Below are positions 17,201-26,934 of a stretch of 64,000 nt of DNA, one piece after another. Each line of letters starts with the position of its first letter. Within the stretch, counting starts at the first letter, position 1. The DNA is from Pseudomonas nicosulfuronedens. Its GTDB lineage: Bacteria; Pseudomonadota; Gammaproteobacteria; Pseudomonadales; Pseudomonadaceae. The stretch is taken from contig NZ_SWDV01000035.1 in assembly GCF_005877905.1 (NCBI RefSeq), positions 1 to 64,000 on the forward strand, in the 5' to 3' direction. The notes beneath the pieces were generated by a model. It saw only the letters and a list, made by a program, of their open reading frames with translations, did not search any database and was not told the origin of the DNA. Position numbers and translations under genes: made by a program.

Positions 17201-17971
17201 ATGAAAAAGGCCATCGCCATTCTGGCGGCCGTCGTCGCCTTCTCTGCCCACGCAGGGGAGAAACTCGTTGTTGGCGCCACCCCGGTGCCCCACGCCGAGA
17301 TTCTCGAGTTCGTCAAACCGGAACTGGCCAAGGAAGGCGTCGACCTGGACATCAAGGTCTTCACCGACTTCATCCAGCCCAACCTGCAGCTCGCGCAGAA
17401 GAACCTCGACGCCAACTACTACCAGTACCGCCCCTTCCTCGATGACTTCAACAAGACCCGCCACACCGACCTGGTGCCGGTGGTGGGCATCCACATCGAG
17501 CCGTTCGGCGCCTACTCCACCAAGTACAAGTCCCTCGCCGAGCTGCCCGACGGCGCCAGCGTGGCCATCCCCAACGACCCGGTGAACACCGGCCGCGCCC
17601 TGGTGCTGCTGGCCGAAAGCGGCCTGATCAAGCTCAAGGATCCGACCAATCCGCAGTCCACCGAGCGCGACATCACCGACAACCCCAAGCACCTGAAGAT
17701 TCGTGAACTCGAAGGCGCCCTGCTGGCCCGCGCGGTGAAGCAGGTCGACCTGGCCTTCATCTTCGCCAACTACGCCCTGGAAGCCGGCATCGACACCAAG
17801 AGCGCGCTGATCGTCGAGAAAGGCAAGGACCTCTACGCCGAGTTCCTTGTCGCCCGTCCGGACAACATCCAGGACCCGGGCATCCAGAAGCTGGCCAAGG
17901 CGCTGAATTCGCCGGAAGTCCGCCAGTTCATCCTGACCCGCTACAAGGGCGAGATCGCCCCGGCGTTCTAA
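17201..17971 (+). CDS. MetQ/NlpA-family substrate-binding protein (1)
   Basis: A 256-residue periplasmic binding protein with a cleavable signal peptide (after AHA, residue 18) and no lipobox cysteine, unlike E. coli MetQ. NlpA-family signatures include TDFIQPNLQLAQKNLDANYYQY and IPNDPVNTGRAL. It probably binds methionine-like or other organosulfur compounds for the co-encoded permease. An AAGGAG ribosome site precedes the ATG. A REP pair follows. Confidence 0.92.
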   Translation: MKKAIAILAAVVAFSAHAGEKLVVGATPVPHAEILEFVKPELAKEGVDLDIKVFTDFIQPNLQLAQKNLDANYYQYRPFLDDFNKTRHTDLVPVVGIHIEPFGAYSTKYKSLAELPDGASVAIPNDPVNTGRALVLLAESGLIKLKDPTNPQSTERDITDNPKHLKIRELEGALLARAVKQVDLAFIFANYALEAGIDTKSALIVEKGKDLYAEFLVARPDNIQDPGIQKLAKALNSPEVRQFILTRYKGEIAPAF

Positions 17972-17987
17972 GCGAACGCCGAACCCT

Positions 17988-18072
17988 GTAGGAGCGAGCT
18001 TGCTCGCGAACCTTTCGCCCCGCAGCGGGGTTCGTTCGCGAGCAAGGGCTGAGGCGCCCCCCTCGGTCCTAC
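17988..18072. repeat. REP pair
   Basis: An intact GTAGGAGCGAGC head at 17988 faces a second, more degenerate arm ending GTCCTAC at 18072, with an inner CCCCGCAGCGGGG hairpin. It separates the first transporter module from the second SfnB-like gene. Confidence 0.88.
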
Positions 18073-18132
18073 GAAAAGCCCGTGCGGTGAGGGACCACCC
18101 ACGTCGTAACTTCAGCCACAAGAAGGCAATGC

Positions 18133-19368
18133 ATGACCAACGAATCCGCACCCAAGGACTTTCGTGACCAGGCGCCCCGGCAACTCCCGGCGCGCCGCAT
18201 CCTCAACGACGCCCAGGCCATCGAAGCCGCCCACGAAGTGGCCCGCCTGGCGAAACCCGGCGCCGCCGCCCGCGACCGCGAGCGCGCCCTGCCCTGGAGT
18301 GAACTGGAGCACTTCACGGCCCTGGGCCTGGGCGGCATCAGCATCCCCCGCGAGTACGGCGGTGCCCAGGTCTCCTACGCCACCGTGGCCGAAGTTTTCC
18401 GCGTGATCTGCGCCGCCGACCCCGCGCTGGGGCAGATTCCGCAGAACCAGTTCGGCCTGCTCAACGTCATCGACAACGTCGCCAGCGACGCGCAGAAGCG
18501 CATTCTGTTCGGCGGCGTACTCAACGGTCGGCGCATCGGCAACGCAGGGCCCGAGCGCAATACCAGGAACACCCTCGAACTCAAGGCACGGCTGGTGCGT
18601 GACGGCGAACACTTCCGCGTCAGCGGCGAGAAGTTCTATTCCACCGGCGCGCTGTTCGCCCACTGGGTCGCGGTAAAGGCCATCGATGAAGAGGGCCGCG
18701 CGGTCATGGGCTTCGTCGAGCGCGGCGTGGAAGGCCTGCGCATCGTCGACGACTGGTCCGGCTTCGGCCAGCGCACCACCGCCAGCGGCACCGTGCTGCT
18801 GGACAATGCCCCCGTCGCAGGCTCGCTGGTGATCCACAACGGCCGCCTGGCCGACGTGCCCAACATTCAGGGCGCCGTTTCGCAACTGATCCAGGCCGCC
18901 ATCGATGCGGGTATCGCGGCGAACGCCCTGGAAGATGCCATCGACTTCATCCGCACGCGCACCCGCCCCTTCATCGATGCGAACGTCGAGCAGGCCAGCG
19001 AAGAGCCCTTCACCATCGCCGAGATCGGCCGCCTGCAGGTCGAACTGCACGCCGCCGAAGCACTGCTGGAGCGCGCCGGTCATGTGCTCGACGAAGTCAG
19101 CGCGCGGCCCATCGACGACGAGTCCGCCGCCCGCGCCTCCATCGCCGTGGCCGAGGCCAAGGTGCTGACCACCGAGATCAGCCTGGCCGCCAGCGAGAAG
19201 CTCTTCGAACTGGCCGGCAGCCGCGCCACCCTCGCCGAATTCAACCTCGACCGCCACTGGCGCAATGCCCGCGTGCACACCCTGCACGACCCGGTGCGGT
19301 GGAAGGTCCAGGCGGTCGGCGCCTACCACCTCAACGGCGCCCGCCCGGCGCGTCATTCCTGGATCTGA
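18133..19368 (+). CDS. SfnB/DszC-family flavin monooxygenase (paralog 2)
   Basis: A 411-residue SfnB-family acyl-CoA dehydrogenase-like oxidoreductase. It has GQIPQNQFGLL, the flavin-site GEKFYSTGALFAHW, DDWSGFGQRTTASGT and RNARVHTLHDPVRWK. It is clearly paralogous to the proteins starting at 13802 and 19378. The likely reaction is FMNH2-dependent oxygenation of a sulfur compound. It is 9 bp ahead of the third paralog, so the two are co-transcribed. Confidence 0.9.
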   Translation: MTNESAPKDFRDQAPRQLPARRILNDAQAIEAAHEVARLAKPGAAARDRERALPWSELEHFTALGLGGISIPREYGGAQVSYATVAEVFRVICAADPALGQIPQNQFGLLNVIDNVASDAQKRILFGGVLNGRRIGNAGPERNTRNTLELKARLVRDGEHFRVSGEKFYSTGALFAHWVAVKAIDEEGRAVMGFVERGVEGLRIVDDWSGFGQRTTASGTVLLDNAPVAGSLVIHNGRLADVPNIQGAVSQLIQAAIDAGIAANALEDAIDFIRTRTRPFIDANVEQASEEPFTIAEIGRLQVELHAAEALLERAGHVLDEVSARPIDDESAARASIAVAEAKVLTTEISLAASEKLFELAGSRATLAEFNLDRHWRNARVHTLHDPVRWKVQAVGAYHLNGARPARHSWI

Positions 19369-19377
19369 GGAGCGTCG

Positions 19378-20595
19378 ATGAACAGCCTCGTACTGAACAA
19401 TCCCAAGCCGATCACTCCCGTCCATATTATCCGCAGCGACGACGAAGCCCTCGACGTCGCCCGCGCCCTGGCGGCCGACTTCCGCGAGGGCGCCATCGCC
19501 CGCGACCGCGAGCGCCGCCTGCCCTGGGACGAACTGGAGCGCTTCAGCCGCTCAGGCCTGTGGGGCATCACCGTGCCGCGCGAACACGGTGGCGCGGGCG
19601 TTTCCCGCGTCACGGTGGCCCGCGTCATCGCGATCATCTCGGCCGCCGACGGCTCGCTGGGGCAGATTCCGCAGAATCATTTCTACGCCGTCGAACTGCT
19701 GCGGGTGAACGGCAGCGAAGAGCAGAAGGCTCGCCTGTTCGCCGAGGTCCTGGTCGGTGTGCGCTTCGGCAATGCGCTGGCGGAAATCGGCACGCGCACC
19801 GCCCACGACCGCACCACTCGCCTCAAGCGCGAGGACGGCCAACTGCGCATCCATGGCCGCAAGTTCTACAGCACCGGCGCGCTCTATGCGCAGCGCATTC
19901 CGACCCTGGTGATCGATGACGACGGCGTCCAGCAGTTCGCCTTCATCGCCCGCAATGCCAAGGGCGTGGAAGTGATCGACGACTGGTCCGGCTTCGGCCA
20001 GCGCACCACCGGCAGCGGCAGCGTGGTGTTCGACGGCGCGCCGGTGGACGAGCGCGACATCGTGCCGTTCCAGAGTGCCTTCGAGCGCCCGACCACAGTC
20101 GGCCCGTACGCGCAGATTCTCCACGCCGCCATCGACGTCGGCATCGCCCGCGGCGCCTACGAGGATGCGCTGGTGTTCCTGCGCGAGAAGGCGCGGCCAT
20201 GGATCGACGCCGGCGTCGACAAGGCCAGCGACGATCCCCTGGCGATCAACGAAGTGGGCCGCCTGGCGATCCGCCTGCATGCCGCCGAGGCGCTGCTGGA
20301 TCGCTCCGGCCGTGTGCTCGATGCCGCCACCGCCGAGCCGACGGCCGAAAGCGTTGCCGCTGCGTCCATTGCCGTGGCCGAGGCGCGGGCGATCACCACC
20401 GAAGTCTCACTGCTGGCCGGCAGCAAGCTGATCGAACTGGGCGGCAGCCGCGCCTGCCTCGCCGAACTGGGCCTGGACCGTCACTGGCGCAACGCCCGCG
20501 TGCACACCCTGCACGATCCGGCGCGCTGGAAGTACTTCGCGGTGGGCAACTACTACCTCAACGGCCAGCTGCCGCCGCGCCGGGGAACGCTGTGA
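19378..20595 (+). CDS. SfnB/DszC-family flavin monooxygenase (paralog 3)
   Basis: A 405-residue third SfnB-family protein with GQIPQNHFYAVELL, GRKFYSTGALYAQR, DDWSGFGQRTTGSGS and RNARVHTLHDPARWK. GAGGAGCG precedes the ATG. Two neighbouring SfnB proteins could act in sequence or as a hetero-oligomer, but this is speculation. A REP pair follows the stop. Confidence 0.9.
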   Translation: MNSLVLNNPKPITPVHIIRSDDEALDVARALAADFREGAIARDRERRLPWDELERFSRSGLWGITVPREHGGAGVSRVTVARVIAIISAADGSLGQIPQNHFYAVELLRVNGSEEQKARLFAEVLVGVRFGNALAEIGTRTAHDRTTRLKREDGQLRIHGRKFYSTGALYAQRIPTLVIDDDGVQQFAFIARNAKGVEVIDDWSGFGQRTTGSGSVVFDGAPVDERDIVPFQSAFERPTTVGPYAQILHAAIDVGIARGAYEDALVFLREKARPWIDAGVDKASDDPLAINEVGRLAIRLHAAEALLDRSGRVLDAATAEPTAESVAAASIAVAEARAITTEVSLLAGSKLIELGGSRACLAELGLDRHWRNARVHTLHDPARWKYFAVGNYYLNGQLPPRRGTL

Positions 20596-20619
20596 TGCCC
20601 CGCACCGAAGCCGCTTTTG

Positions 20620-20684
20620 GTAGGAGCGAGCTTGCTCGCGAACAGCCCCAGCGCCAATCGGTTCGCGAGCAAGCTCGCTCCTAC
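20620..20684. repeat. REP pair
   Basis: Two intact inverted REP arms (GTAGGAGCGAGC... and ...GCTCGCTCCTAC) are separated by about 20 bp. They lie between the third SfnB-like gene and the second NtaA-like gene. Confidence 0.92.
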
Positions 20685-20710
20685 AGGACCTCTGCCAGCG
20701 AGGATTTCCC

Positions 20711-22117
20711 ATGAGCCAGAAGCAGATTCTCCTCAACGCCTTCAGCATGAATTGCGTCGGCCACATCAACCACGGCCTGTGGACCCATCCGCGCGACCGC
20801 TCGACGGACTTCAACAAGCTCAGCCACTGGACCGACCTTGCCCGCCTGCTGGAGAAGGGCCTGTTCGACGGTCTGTTCCTCGCCGATATCCTCGGCGTCT
20901 ACGACGTCTACCAGAACGGCATCGAGCTCACCGCGAAAGAAGCCATCCAGCTGCCGGTGAATGATCCGCTGATGCTGGTCTCAGGCATGGCCGGCGCTAC
21001 CCGGCACCTGGGCTTCGGCGTCACCGCCAACCTCACCTACGAGGCGCCCTACCCGTTCGCCCGGCGGCTCTCGACGCTGGATCACCTGAGCGACGGCCGC
21101 ATCGGCTGGAACATCGTCACCGGCTACCTGGAGAGCACCGCCCGCGCCATGGGCCAGGAGCGGCAGATCGACCACGACCGCCGCTACGACCGCGCCGATG
21201 AATACCTGGAAGTGCTCTACAAGCTCTGGGAGGGCAGCTGGGAAGACGACACGGTGCTCGCCGACCGCCAGCGCCGCCTCTATGCGCAGCCGGGCAAGGT
21301 GCACAAGGTCCGTCACCATGGCGAGTTCTTCGACGTCGAGGGTTACCACCTCAGCCAGCCATCGCCGCAGCGCACGCCTCTTCTGTTCCAGGCTGGCGCA
21401 TCGAATCGCGGACTGGCCTTCGCCGCGCGCCACGCCGAGTGCGTGTTCGTCTCGGCGCAGACCCGCGAAGCCACCCGCGCTCTGGTGGACCGCATCCGCC
21501 AGGCGGCGGTGGATGCCGGCCGCCGGGCGGACGACATCAAGGTGTTCATGGGCATCAACGTCATCGTCGCACCAACCGAGGCCGAGGCCCGCGACAAGCT
21601 CGCCGAGTACCGCCGCTTCGCCAGTGCCGAGGCGGGGCTTGCGCACTTCGCCAGCACCACCGGTATCGACTTCTCGCGTTATGCGCTGGATGAGCCGATC
21701 CGCTACGAGAAGACCAACGCCATCGAGTCCGCCACCAAGGCGCTGACCGTCGCCCGCACCGACGCCACCGTGCGCCAGCTACTCGAGCAGCTCGCCCTCG
21801 GCGGGCGCTACACCACGCTGGTGGGCAACCCGCAGCAGGTCGCCGACGAGCTGCTGGGCTGGATCAACGAAGCGGGCCTGGACGGCTTCAACCTCACCCG
21901 CACCGTGGAGCCGGAAAGCTACGCCGACTTCATCGAGCTGGTGGTGCCCGAACTGCAGAACCGCGGCGCCTACAAGACCGCCTACGCCGACGGCACCCTG
22001 CGGGAAAAACTCTTCGGCGCCGGCCGCGCCCGACTGCCCGCGCGGCACGTCGGCGCGAGCTACCGCCAGGCAACCGCCACTGGAGCGACTCCAGCCTTCT
22101 CTCTTCAAGAAAACTAA
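20711..22117 (+). CDS. NtaA/SnaA/DszA-family FMN-dependent monooxygenase (2)
   Basis: A 468-residue luciferase-like monooxygenase, strongly related to the one at 15036: NAFSMNCVGHINHGLW, GLFLADILGVYDVY, RRLSTLDHLSDGRIGWNIVTGY and SQPSPQRTPLLFQAGASNRG. It likely oxidises the product made by the SfnB-like enzymes or a separate sulfur source. It is 15 bp ahead of the MetQ-like gene. Confidence 0.9.
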   Translation: MSQKQILLNAFSMNCVGHINHGLWTHPRDRSTDFNKLSHWTDLARLLEKGLFDGLFLADILGVYDVYQNGIELTAKEAIQLPVNDPLMLVSGMAGATRHLGFGVTANLTYEAPYPFARRLSTLDHLSDGRIGWNIVTGYLESTARAMGQERQIDHDRRYDRADEYLEVLYKLWEGSWEDDTVLADRQRRLYAQPGKVHKVRHHGEFFDVEGYHLSQPSPQRTPLLFQAGASNRGLAFAARHAECVFVSAQTREATRALVDRIRQAAVDAGRRADDIKVFMGINVIVAPTEAEARDKLAEYRRFASAEAGLAHFASTTGIDFSRYALDEPIRYEKTNAIESATKALTVARTDATVRQLLEQLALGGRYTTLVGNPQQVADELLGWINEAGLDGFNLTRTVEPESYADFIELVVPELQNRGAYKTAYADGTLREKLFGAGRARLPARHVGASYRQATATGATPAFSLQEN

Positions 22118-22132
22118 AAAGGATTCGTTGCC

Positions 22133-22930
22133 ATGCATGCACGCTTCAAGCTCACACTCGGCCTTTCGCTTAGCCTCCTCGCCGCTGGCCTGGCCCAAGC
22201 CGCCGACACCCTGCGCCTGGGCACCACCGCCGCCTTTGCCCCGCCGCTGGAAGTGGCGGTGAAGGAGGCCGCCCAACAGGGCCTGAAGGTCGAGCTGGTG
22301 GAATTCACCGACTGGAACGCGCCGAACATCACCCTCGATCACGGCGACATCGACGCCAACTACTTCCAGCACACGCCCTTCCTGGAGAACGCCAACCGCG
22401 AAGGCGGCCTGCACCTGAAGGCGTTCGCGCCGGGAATCATCAACAACGTCGGCCTGTACTCGACCCGCTACAGGGCCATCGCCGACCTGCCCGATGGCGC
22501 CAAGGTCGCGATCGCCAACGACCCGATCAATGGCGGTCGCGGCCTGCAGCTGCTGCAGAAAGCCGGGCTGCTCAAGCTCAAGGATGGCGTGGGCTACAAG
22601 GCGACGCTGGACGATATCGTGGCCAACCCAAAGAACCTCCAGATCATCGAACTGGAGGCCGTGCAGCTGGTGCGCGCGCTGGATGACGTCGACCTCGCCC
22701 AGGGTTACCCGCATTACATCCGCCTTGCCGGGACCATCGATCCGAACAGCGCGCTGCTGTTCGACGGCATCGAGAACCGCGAGTACGTCATCCAGTTCGT
22801 CACCCGTGACGACTTCAAGGACCCGGACGGCCGGCTGAAGCAATTCGTCGATCTCTACCAGCACTCGCCGCAGGTCCGCGCCGCCCTGGACAAGGCCCAT
22901 GGCTCGCTCTACCAGCCGGGCTGGCAGTAA
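22133..22930 (+). CDS. MetQ/NlpA-family substrate-binding protein (2)
   Basis: A 265-residue periplasmic binding protein with a Sec signal peptide (cleavage after LAQA, about residue 23) and no lipobox. Typical NlpA motifs are EFTDWNAPNITLDHGDIDANYFQH and IANDPINGGRGL. It differs clearly from the binding protein at 17201, so the two may recognise different ligands. A REP pair and a CCCTCTCCC palindrome separate it from the ATPase gene. Confidence 0.92.
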   Translation: MHARFKLTLGLSLSLLAAGLAQAADTLRLGTTAAFAPPLEVAVKEAAQQGLKVELVEFTDWNAPNITLDHGDIDANYFQHTPFLENANREGGLHLKAFAPGIINNVGLYSTRYRAIADLPDGAKVAIANDPINGGRGLQLLQKAGLLKLKDGVGYKATLDDIVANPKNLQIIELEAVQLVRALDDVDLAQGYPHYIRLAGTIDPNSALLFDGIENREYVIQFVTRDDFKDPDGRLKQFVDLYQHSPQVRAALDKAHGSLYQPGWQ

Positions 22931-22951
22931 CCGCCGACGCATCCCGTATCT

Positions 22952-23018
22952 GTAGGAGCGAGCTTGCTCGCGAACCGCCCCGGCGCGGGAGTTGGTTCGC
23001 GAGCAAGCTCGCTCCTAC
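22952..23018. repeat. REP pair
   Basis: Two intact inverted REP arms are spaced about 20 bp apart, between the second MetQ-like gene and the ATPase gene. Confidence 0.92.
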
Positions 23019-23085
23019 GAAAAGCCCTCGTGCAAGGCTGGCATTTCCGGTGGAAGGCCAGACTGACCGCACACACCGAACCAGT

Positions 23086-23120
23086 CCCCTCTCCCTTCAG
23101 GGAGAGGGCTAGGGAGAGGG
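23086..23120. repeat. CCCTCTCCCT palindrome, third copy
   Basis: A palindrome of CCCTCTCCCT/AGGGAGAGGG at 23086-23108 with an extra AGGGAGAGGG arm to 23120. It is the same element as at 7770-7863. Confidence 0.8.
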
Positions 23121-23158
23121 AAACAGCCCCGCTCCGAACTCCAGAACAGGCCCCCACC

Positions 23159-24220
23159 ATGGTCAGCTTCAACCGCAATCTCGAACTCGCCACCCAGCAC
23201 ATCGCCCTGCGCGGGCTGGGCAAGACCTACGCCGGCCACCATGGCCCGGTGGAGGCACTGAGCGACATCGAACTCTCCGTCCGCCGTGGCGAAGTATTCG
23301 GCATCATCGGCCGCAGCGGCGCCGGCAAGAGCTCGCTGATCCGCACCCTCAACCGCCTGGAGCAACCCAGCGTCGGCCAGGTACTGATCGACGGCGAGGA
23401 CATTGGCGCCTTCGACGCCCAGCAACTGGTCGGCCTGCGCCGTCGCGTCGGCATGATCTTCCAGCACTTCAACCTGATGTCAGCCAAGACCGTGGCGCAG
23501 AACATCGCCCTGCCCCTGCGCGTGGCCGGCGTGCCCAAGGCGCGCATCGCCGAGCGGGTGGACGAACTGCTGCAGCTCGTTGGGCTGGAAGACAAGCGCC
23601 ACGCCTACCCGGCGCAGCTCTCCGGCGGGCAGAAGCAGCGTGTCGGTATCGCCCGCGCGCTGGTGCACCAGCCGGAAATCCTGCTCTGCGACGAAGCCAC
23701 CTCGGCGCTGGACCCGGAGAGCACCCAGGCCATCCTTGCACTGCTGCGCGACATCAACCGTCGCCTGGGCCTGACCATCGTGCTGATCACCCACGAGATG
23801 GCGGTGATCCGTGAGATCTGTGATCGCGTGGTAGTACTCGAACGCGGGCGCATCGTCGAGCAGGGCGATGTCTGGGAAGTCTTCGGCAATCCGCAGCACG
23901 AGGTCAGCCGCACCCTGCTCGGCTCGCTGCAACAGCACCTGCCGCCGGACCTGCTGGCGCGGCTGGAGCATCCCTCGGACAACGAAGTCATCCTCGACCT
24001 GCACTACACCGGCGTGCGCGAACAGGAGCCGGACCTGCTGGCCATCGCCCAGGCCCTGGGCAGCCGCGTCAGCCTGCTGCACGGTGGCATCGAACGCATC
24101 CAGGGCCGGGCACTCGGCCGCCTGCTGCTGAGCGTCGCCGTGCCCGCCGCCAGCGTCCCGCAACTGCTCGAACGTGCCCGCGATGTCGCCGACCGCCTGG
24201 AGGTGCTCACCCATGCCTGA
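23159..24220 (+). CDS. MetN-like ABC transporter ATPase
   Basis: A 353-residue ATPase with Walker [10 protein letters not shown] (residues 51-59), signature LSGGQKQR, Walker [13 protein letters not shown] and the H-loop LITHEM. A C-terminal NIL domain, used by MetN for methionine feedback, occupies roughly residues 270-353. It is the only ATPase in the cluster, although two permeases and two binding proteins are present. The ATG at 23159 starts the family alignment; upstream frame extension covers the REP sequence and is not coding. Confidence 0.92.
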   Translation: MVSFNRNLELATQHIALRGLGKTYAGHHGPVEALSDIELSVRRGEVFGIIGRSGAGKSSLIRTLNRLEQPSVGQVLIDGEDIGAFDAQQLVGLRRRVGMIFQHFNLMSAKTVAQNIALPLRVAGVPKARIAERVDELLQLVGLEDKRHAYPAQLSGGQKQRVGIARALVHQPEILLCDEATSALDPESTQAILALLRDINRRLGLTIVLITHEMAVIREICDRVVVLERGRIVEQGDVWEVFGNPQHEVSRTLLGSLQQHLPPDLLARLEHPSDNEVILDLHYTGVREQEPDLLAIAQALGSRVSLLHGGIERIQGRALGRLLLSVAVPAASVPQLLERARDVADRLEVLTHA

Positions 24221-24857
24221 ACGCCTGCTGCAAGGCCTGCTCGACACCCTGCTGATGATCGGCGCGTCCTCGGCCATCGTCCTGCTGGTGGGCATTCCGC
24301 TGGCTTTGGTGCTGGTCACCACCGGCCCCGGCGGGATCTTCCAGGCCCGCCTGATCAACCAGGGTCTGGGCAGCGTGGTGAACGTGTTGCGCTCGATTCC
24401 GTTCCTGATCCTGATGGTCGCGCTGATTCCCTTCACCCGGCTGATCGTCGGCACCAGCTATGGCGTGTGGGCCGCGGTAGTGCCGCTGACCATCGCCGCC
24501 ACACCGTTCTTCGCGCGCATCGCCGAGGTCAGCCTGCGCGAGGTCGATCACGGCCTGATCGAGGCCGCGCAAGCGATGGGCTGCCAGCCCCGGCACATCA
24601 TCTGGAACGTGCTGTTGCCCGAAGCGCGGCCGGGCATAGTCGCCGGCTTCACCATCACCCTGGTGACCATGATCAACTCCTCGGCCATGGCCGGCGCCAT
24701 CGGTGCCGGTGGCCTGGGCGACCTCGCCTACCGCTATGGCTACCAGCGCTTCGATACCCAGGTGATGCTCACCGTGATCATCCTGCTGGTGGCGCTGGTG
24801 ACGCTGATCCAGTTCGGCGGCGACCGCCTTGCGCGCTGGCTCAACAAGCGCCTGTGA
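24213..24857 (+). CDS. MetI-like ABC transporter permease (2)
   Basis: A 214-residue permease with the EAA loop [26 protein letters not shown] and MetI-like membrane segments. Its start overlaps the ATPase gene by 8 bp, so it is the ATPase's primary partner. It is paralogous to the permease at 16406. Last gene of the cluster. Confidence 0.93.
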   Translation: MPERLLQGLLDTLLMIGASSAIVLLVGIPLALVLVTTGPGGIFQARLINQGLGSVVNVLRSIPFLILMVALIPFTRLIVGTSYGVWAAVVPLTIAATPFFARIAEVSLREVDHGLIEAAQAMGCQPRHIIWNVLLPEARPGIVAGFTITLVTMINSSAMAGAIGAGGLGDLAYRYGYQRFDTQVMLTVIILLVALVTLIQFGGDRLARWLNKRL

Positions 24858-24992
24858 CGTTCGTCGGCTGAGTCCGCCACGGCCCTGCTCCCACGCGGGT
24901 TGCGTCTAACCTGACAACACACCCGCCCCTCCGTGCCCCGGCACAGCTCGTGGATGCGTGGCGTCCCTGTGCTCACTGCGGAGGCGTTCGTC

Positions 24993-25502
24993 ATGGCCAA
25001 CCCCCTTTCCACCCTGGGTATCGTGCATACCGCCATCAGCCTGGTGCCGCTGGTCGCCGGGTTGTGGGCGTTCTACCAGGCGGGGCGCATCGATCCGCGC
25101 AGCCCGGCCGGACGCTGGTACGTCTACGGGATGATCCTTGGCGTGCTCACCGCGTTCGGACTCTCCAGCACGGGAGGCTTCAATGCGGGCCACGCCATCG
25201 GCATCCTCTGCCTGATTGCCATCGCGGTGGGCAGCTACGCGCAACGGATCAGTGCGCTCGGCGGACTGGGCGAATACCTGGAAACCGCAGCCATGAGCTT
25301 CAGCTTCTTCCTGATGATGATCCCCACGCTCAACGAATCCCTGTCGCGCCTGCCGCCGTCCAACCCCATAGGCCACGGCCCGGACTCGCCGCCGGTACAG
25401 ACGGCCGTGATGATCGCCTTGCTGGTCTTCATCATCGGCGTGCTCTACCAGTTCTACCGCATCCATCGCCGCCGCATGCCACCGGCACGCCCGGCGCACT
25501 AA
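24993..25502 (+). CDS. Membrane protein of unknown function
   Basis: A 169-residue protein with four predicted transmembrane helices and a basic C-terminus (RIHRRRMPPARPAH), so probably an inner-membrane protein. I do not recognise a specific family. GGAGG is 9 bases before the ATG. A VOC-family gene follows 39 bp downstream on the same strand. Confidence 0.8.
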   Translation: MANPLSTLGIVHTAISLVPLVAGLWAFYQAGRIDPRSPAGRWYVYGMILGVLTAFGLSSTGGFNAGHAIGILCLIAIAVGSYAQRISALGGLGEYLETAAMSFSFFLMMIPTLNESLSRLPPSNPIGHGPDSPPVQTAVMIALLVFIIGVLYQFYRIHRRRMPPARPAH

Positions 25503-25541
25503 GGGTCTATGCTGGCGGCGTCCCCTTTTCGGAGCGCCGCC

Positions 25542-25895
25542 ATGACCGTCCGCCGCATCGTCGCCAACCTCGCCACCGGCAAGCCTGCCGAGGTCGCGCG
25601 TTTCTACCGCGAGCTGTTCGACCTGGACGCGGTGATGGACCACGGCTGGCTGATCACCCTCGCCAGCGGCGACAGCGCGCCGGCGCAATTGAGCCTGGCC
25701 AGTGAAGGCGGCTCGGGAGCGCCGGTACCGGACCTGTCCATCGAGGTAGACAACCTCGATGAGGTACACGAGCGCGCCCTCACAGCTGGCCACGAGATCA
25801 CCTACGCACTGACCTTGGAGCCGTGGGGCGTGCGGCGCTTCTTCCTGCGTGATCCGTTGGGGACGCTGGTGAACGTGCTGCAGCACGTCCATTGA
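25542..25895 (+). CDS. Glyoxalase/VOC-superfamily protein
   Basis: A 117-residue VOC-fold protein: KPAEVARFYRELFDLDAVMDHGW at the start and RRFFLRDPLGTLVNVLQH at the end. Likely a metal-dependent lyase, dioxygenase or binding protein, with substrate unknown. The ATG with upstream GGAG at 25542 is preferred over the longer frame from 25509. Confidence 0.85.
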   Translation: MTVRRIVANLATGKPAEVARFYRELFDLDAVMDHGWLITLASGDSAPAQLSLASEGGSGAPVPDLSIEVDNLDEVHERALTAGHEITYALTLEPWGVRRFFLRDPLGTLVNVLQHVH

Positions 25896-25900
25896 AGAAG

Positions 25901-25968
25901 GTTCGCGAGCAAGCTCGCTCCTGCAGGAGGAGCACCCAGGCACCTGCAGGAGCGAACCTGTTCGCGAA
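25901..25968. repeat. REP pair
   Basis: GTTCGCGAGCAAGCTCGCTCC at 25901 and an inverted, partly degenerate arm ending TTCGCGAA at 25968. It lies between convergent genes. Confidence 0.82.
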
Positions 25969-25973
25969 TGACC

Positions 25974-26795
25974 TCAGCGATTGAGGAAAGCCAGCAGGTC
26001 CTCGTTCACCTGGTCGGCCAGGGTGGTGCACATGCCATGGGCGCCCCCCTTGTAAACCTTCAGCGCTCCGCGCTGGACAAGCTCCACCGAACGCTGGCCA
26101 GCGGCGCCGATGGGCACGATCTGGTCGTCGTCGCCATGGAGGATCAGCGCCGGCACGTCGATCTTCTTCAAGTCCTCGGTGTAGTCCACCTCGGAGAACT
26201 CATGGATGCACAGGTATTGGCCCAGGTGCCCGCCGGTCATGCCCTGCAGCCAGAAGTTGTCGATCACCCCCTGGGACTGCTTCGCGCCCGGCCGGTTGTA
26301 GCCGTAGAACGGCACTGCCAGGTCCTTGAAGAACTGCGAACGGTCTTCCTTCACGCCCTTGCGGATGCCGTCGAACACATCGATCGGCAAACCACCGGGG
26401 TTGGCCGCAGTCTTGAGCATCAGCGGCGGCACCGCACCGATCAACACCGCGCCGGAAAGGCGCTTGGTGCCATGGCGGCCAATGTAGCGCGTCACCTCGC
26501 CACCACCGGTCGAGTGGCCGACCAGGGTCGCGCCCTTGAGGTCCAGCGCCTCGATCACCGCCGCCAGGTCGTCGGCGTAGGTGTCCATGTCATTGCCGTT
26601 GGCCGGCTGGCCCGAGCGGCCATGGCCGCGCCGGTCATGGGCGATGACCCGGTAGCCCTTCTGCACCAGGAAGAGCATCTGCGCATCCCAGGCGTCGGCG
26701 TTGAGCGGCCAGCCATGGGAGAACACCACCGGCTGCCCGCTGCCCCAATCCTTGTAGAAGATCTCAGTACCATCTTTCGCTTTGACGAAGCTCAT
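25974..26795 (-). CDS. Alpha/beta hydrolase, non-heme chloroperoxidase/arylesterase type
   Basis: A 273-residue alpha/beta hydrolase. The nucleophile elbow GHSTGGGE, the acid in [12 protein letters not shown] and the histidine in GGAHGM form the triad, and [12 protein letters not shown] forms the oxyanion region. It belongs to the cofactor-free chloroperoxidase/arylesterase group. AAGGAAACG precedes the ATG. The physiological substrate is unknown. Confidence 0.9.
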   Translation of the reverse strand: MSFVKAKDGTEIFYKDWGSGQPVVFSHGWPLNADAWDAQMLFLVQKGYRVIAHDRRGHGRSGQPANGNDMDTYADDLAAVIEALDLKGATLVGHSTGGGEVTRYIGRHGTKRLSGAVLIGAVPPLMLKTAANPGGLPIDVFDGIRKGVKEDRSQFFKDLAVPFYGYNRPGAKQSQGVIDNFWLQGMTGGHLGQYLCIHEFSEVDYTEDLKKIDVPALILHGDDDQIVPIGAAGQRSVELVQRGALKVYKGGAHGMCTTLADQVNEDLLAFLNR

Positions 26796-26934
26796 TTAGG
26801 TCGTTTCCTTCAGGGAGTGGTTGAAAAGAAACGCCGCAACTTCAGCGATAGCGGAGCGCTCTACGGCGGCCTTGAGCATAGCCAGCGCGGTGACGCCGGC
26901 ACCCGTTCCCGGCAGCTTTCCGACGAGCGACGGC

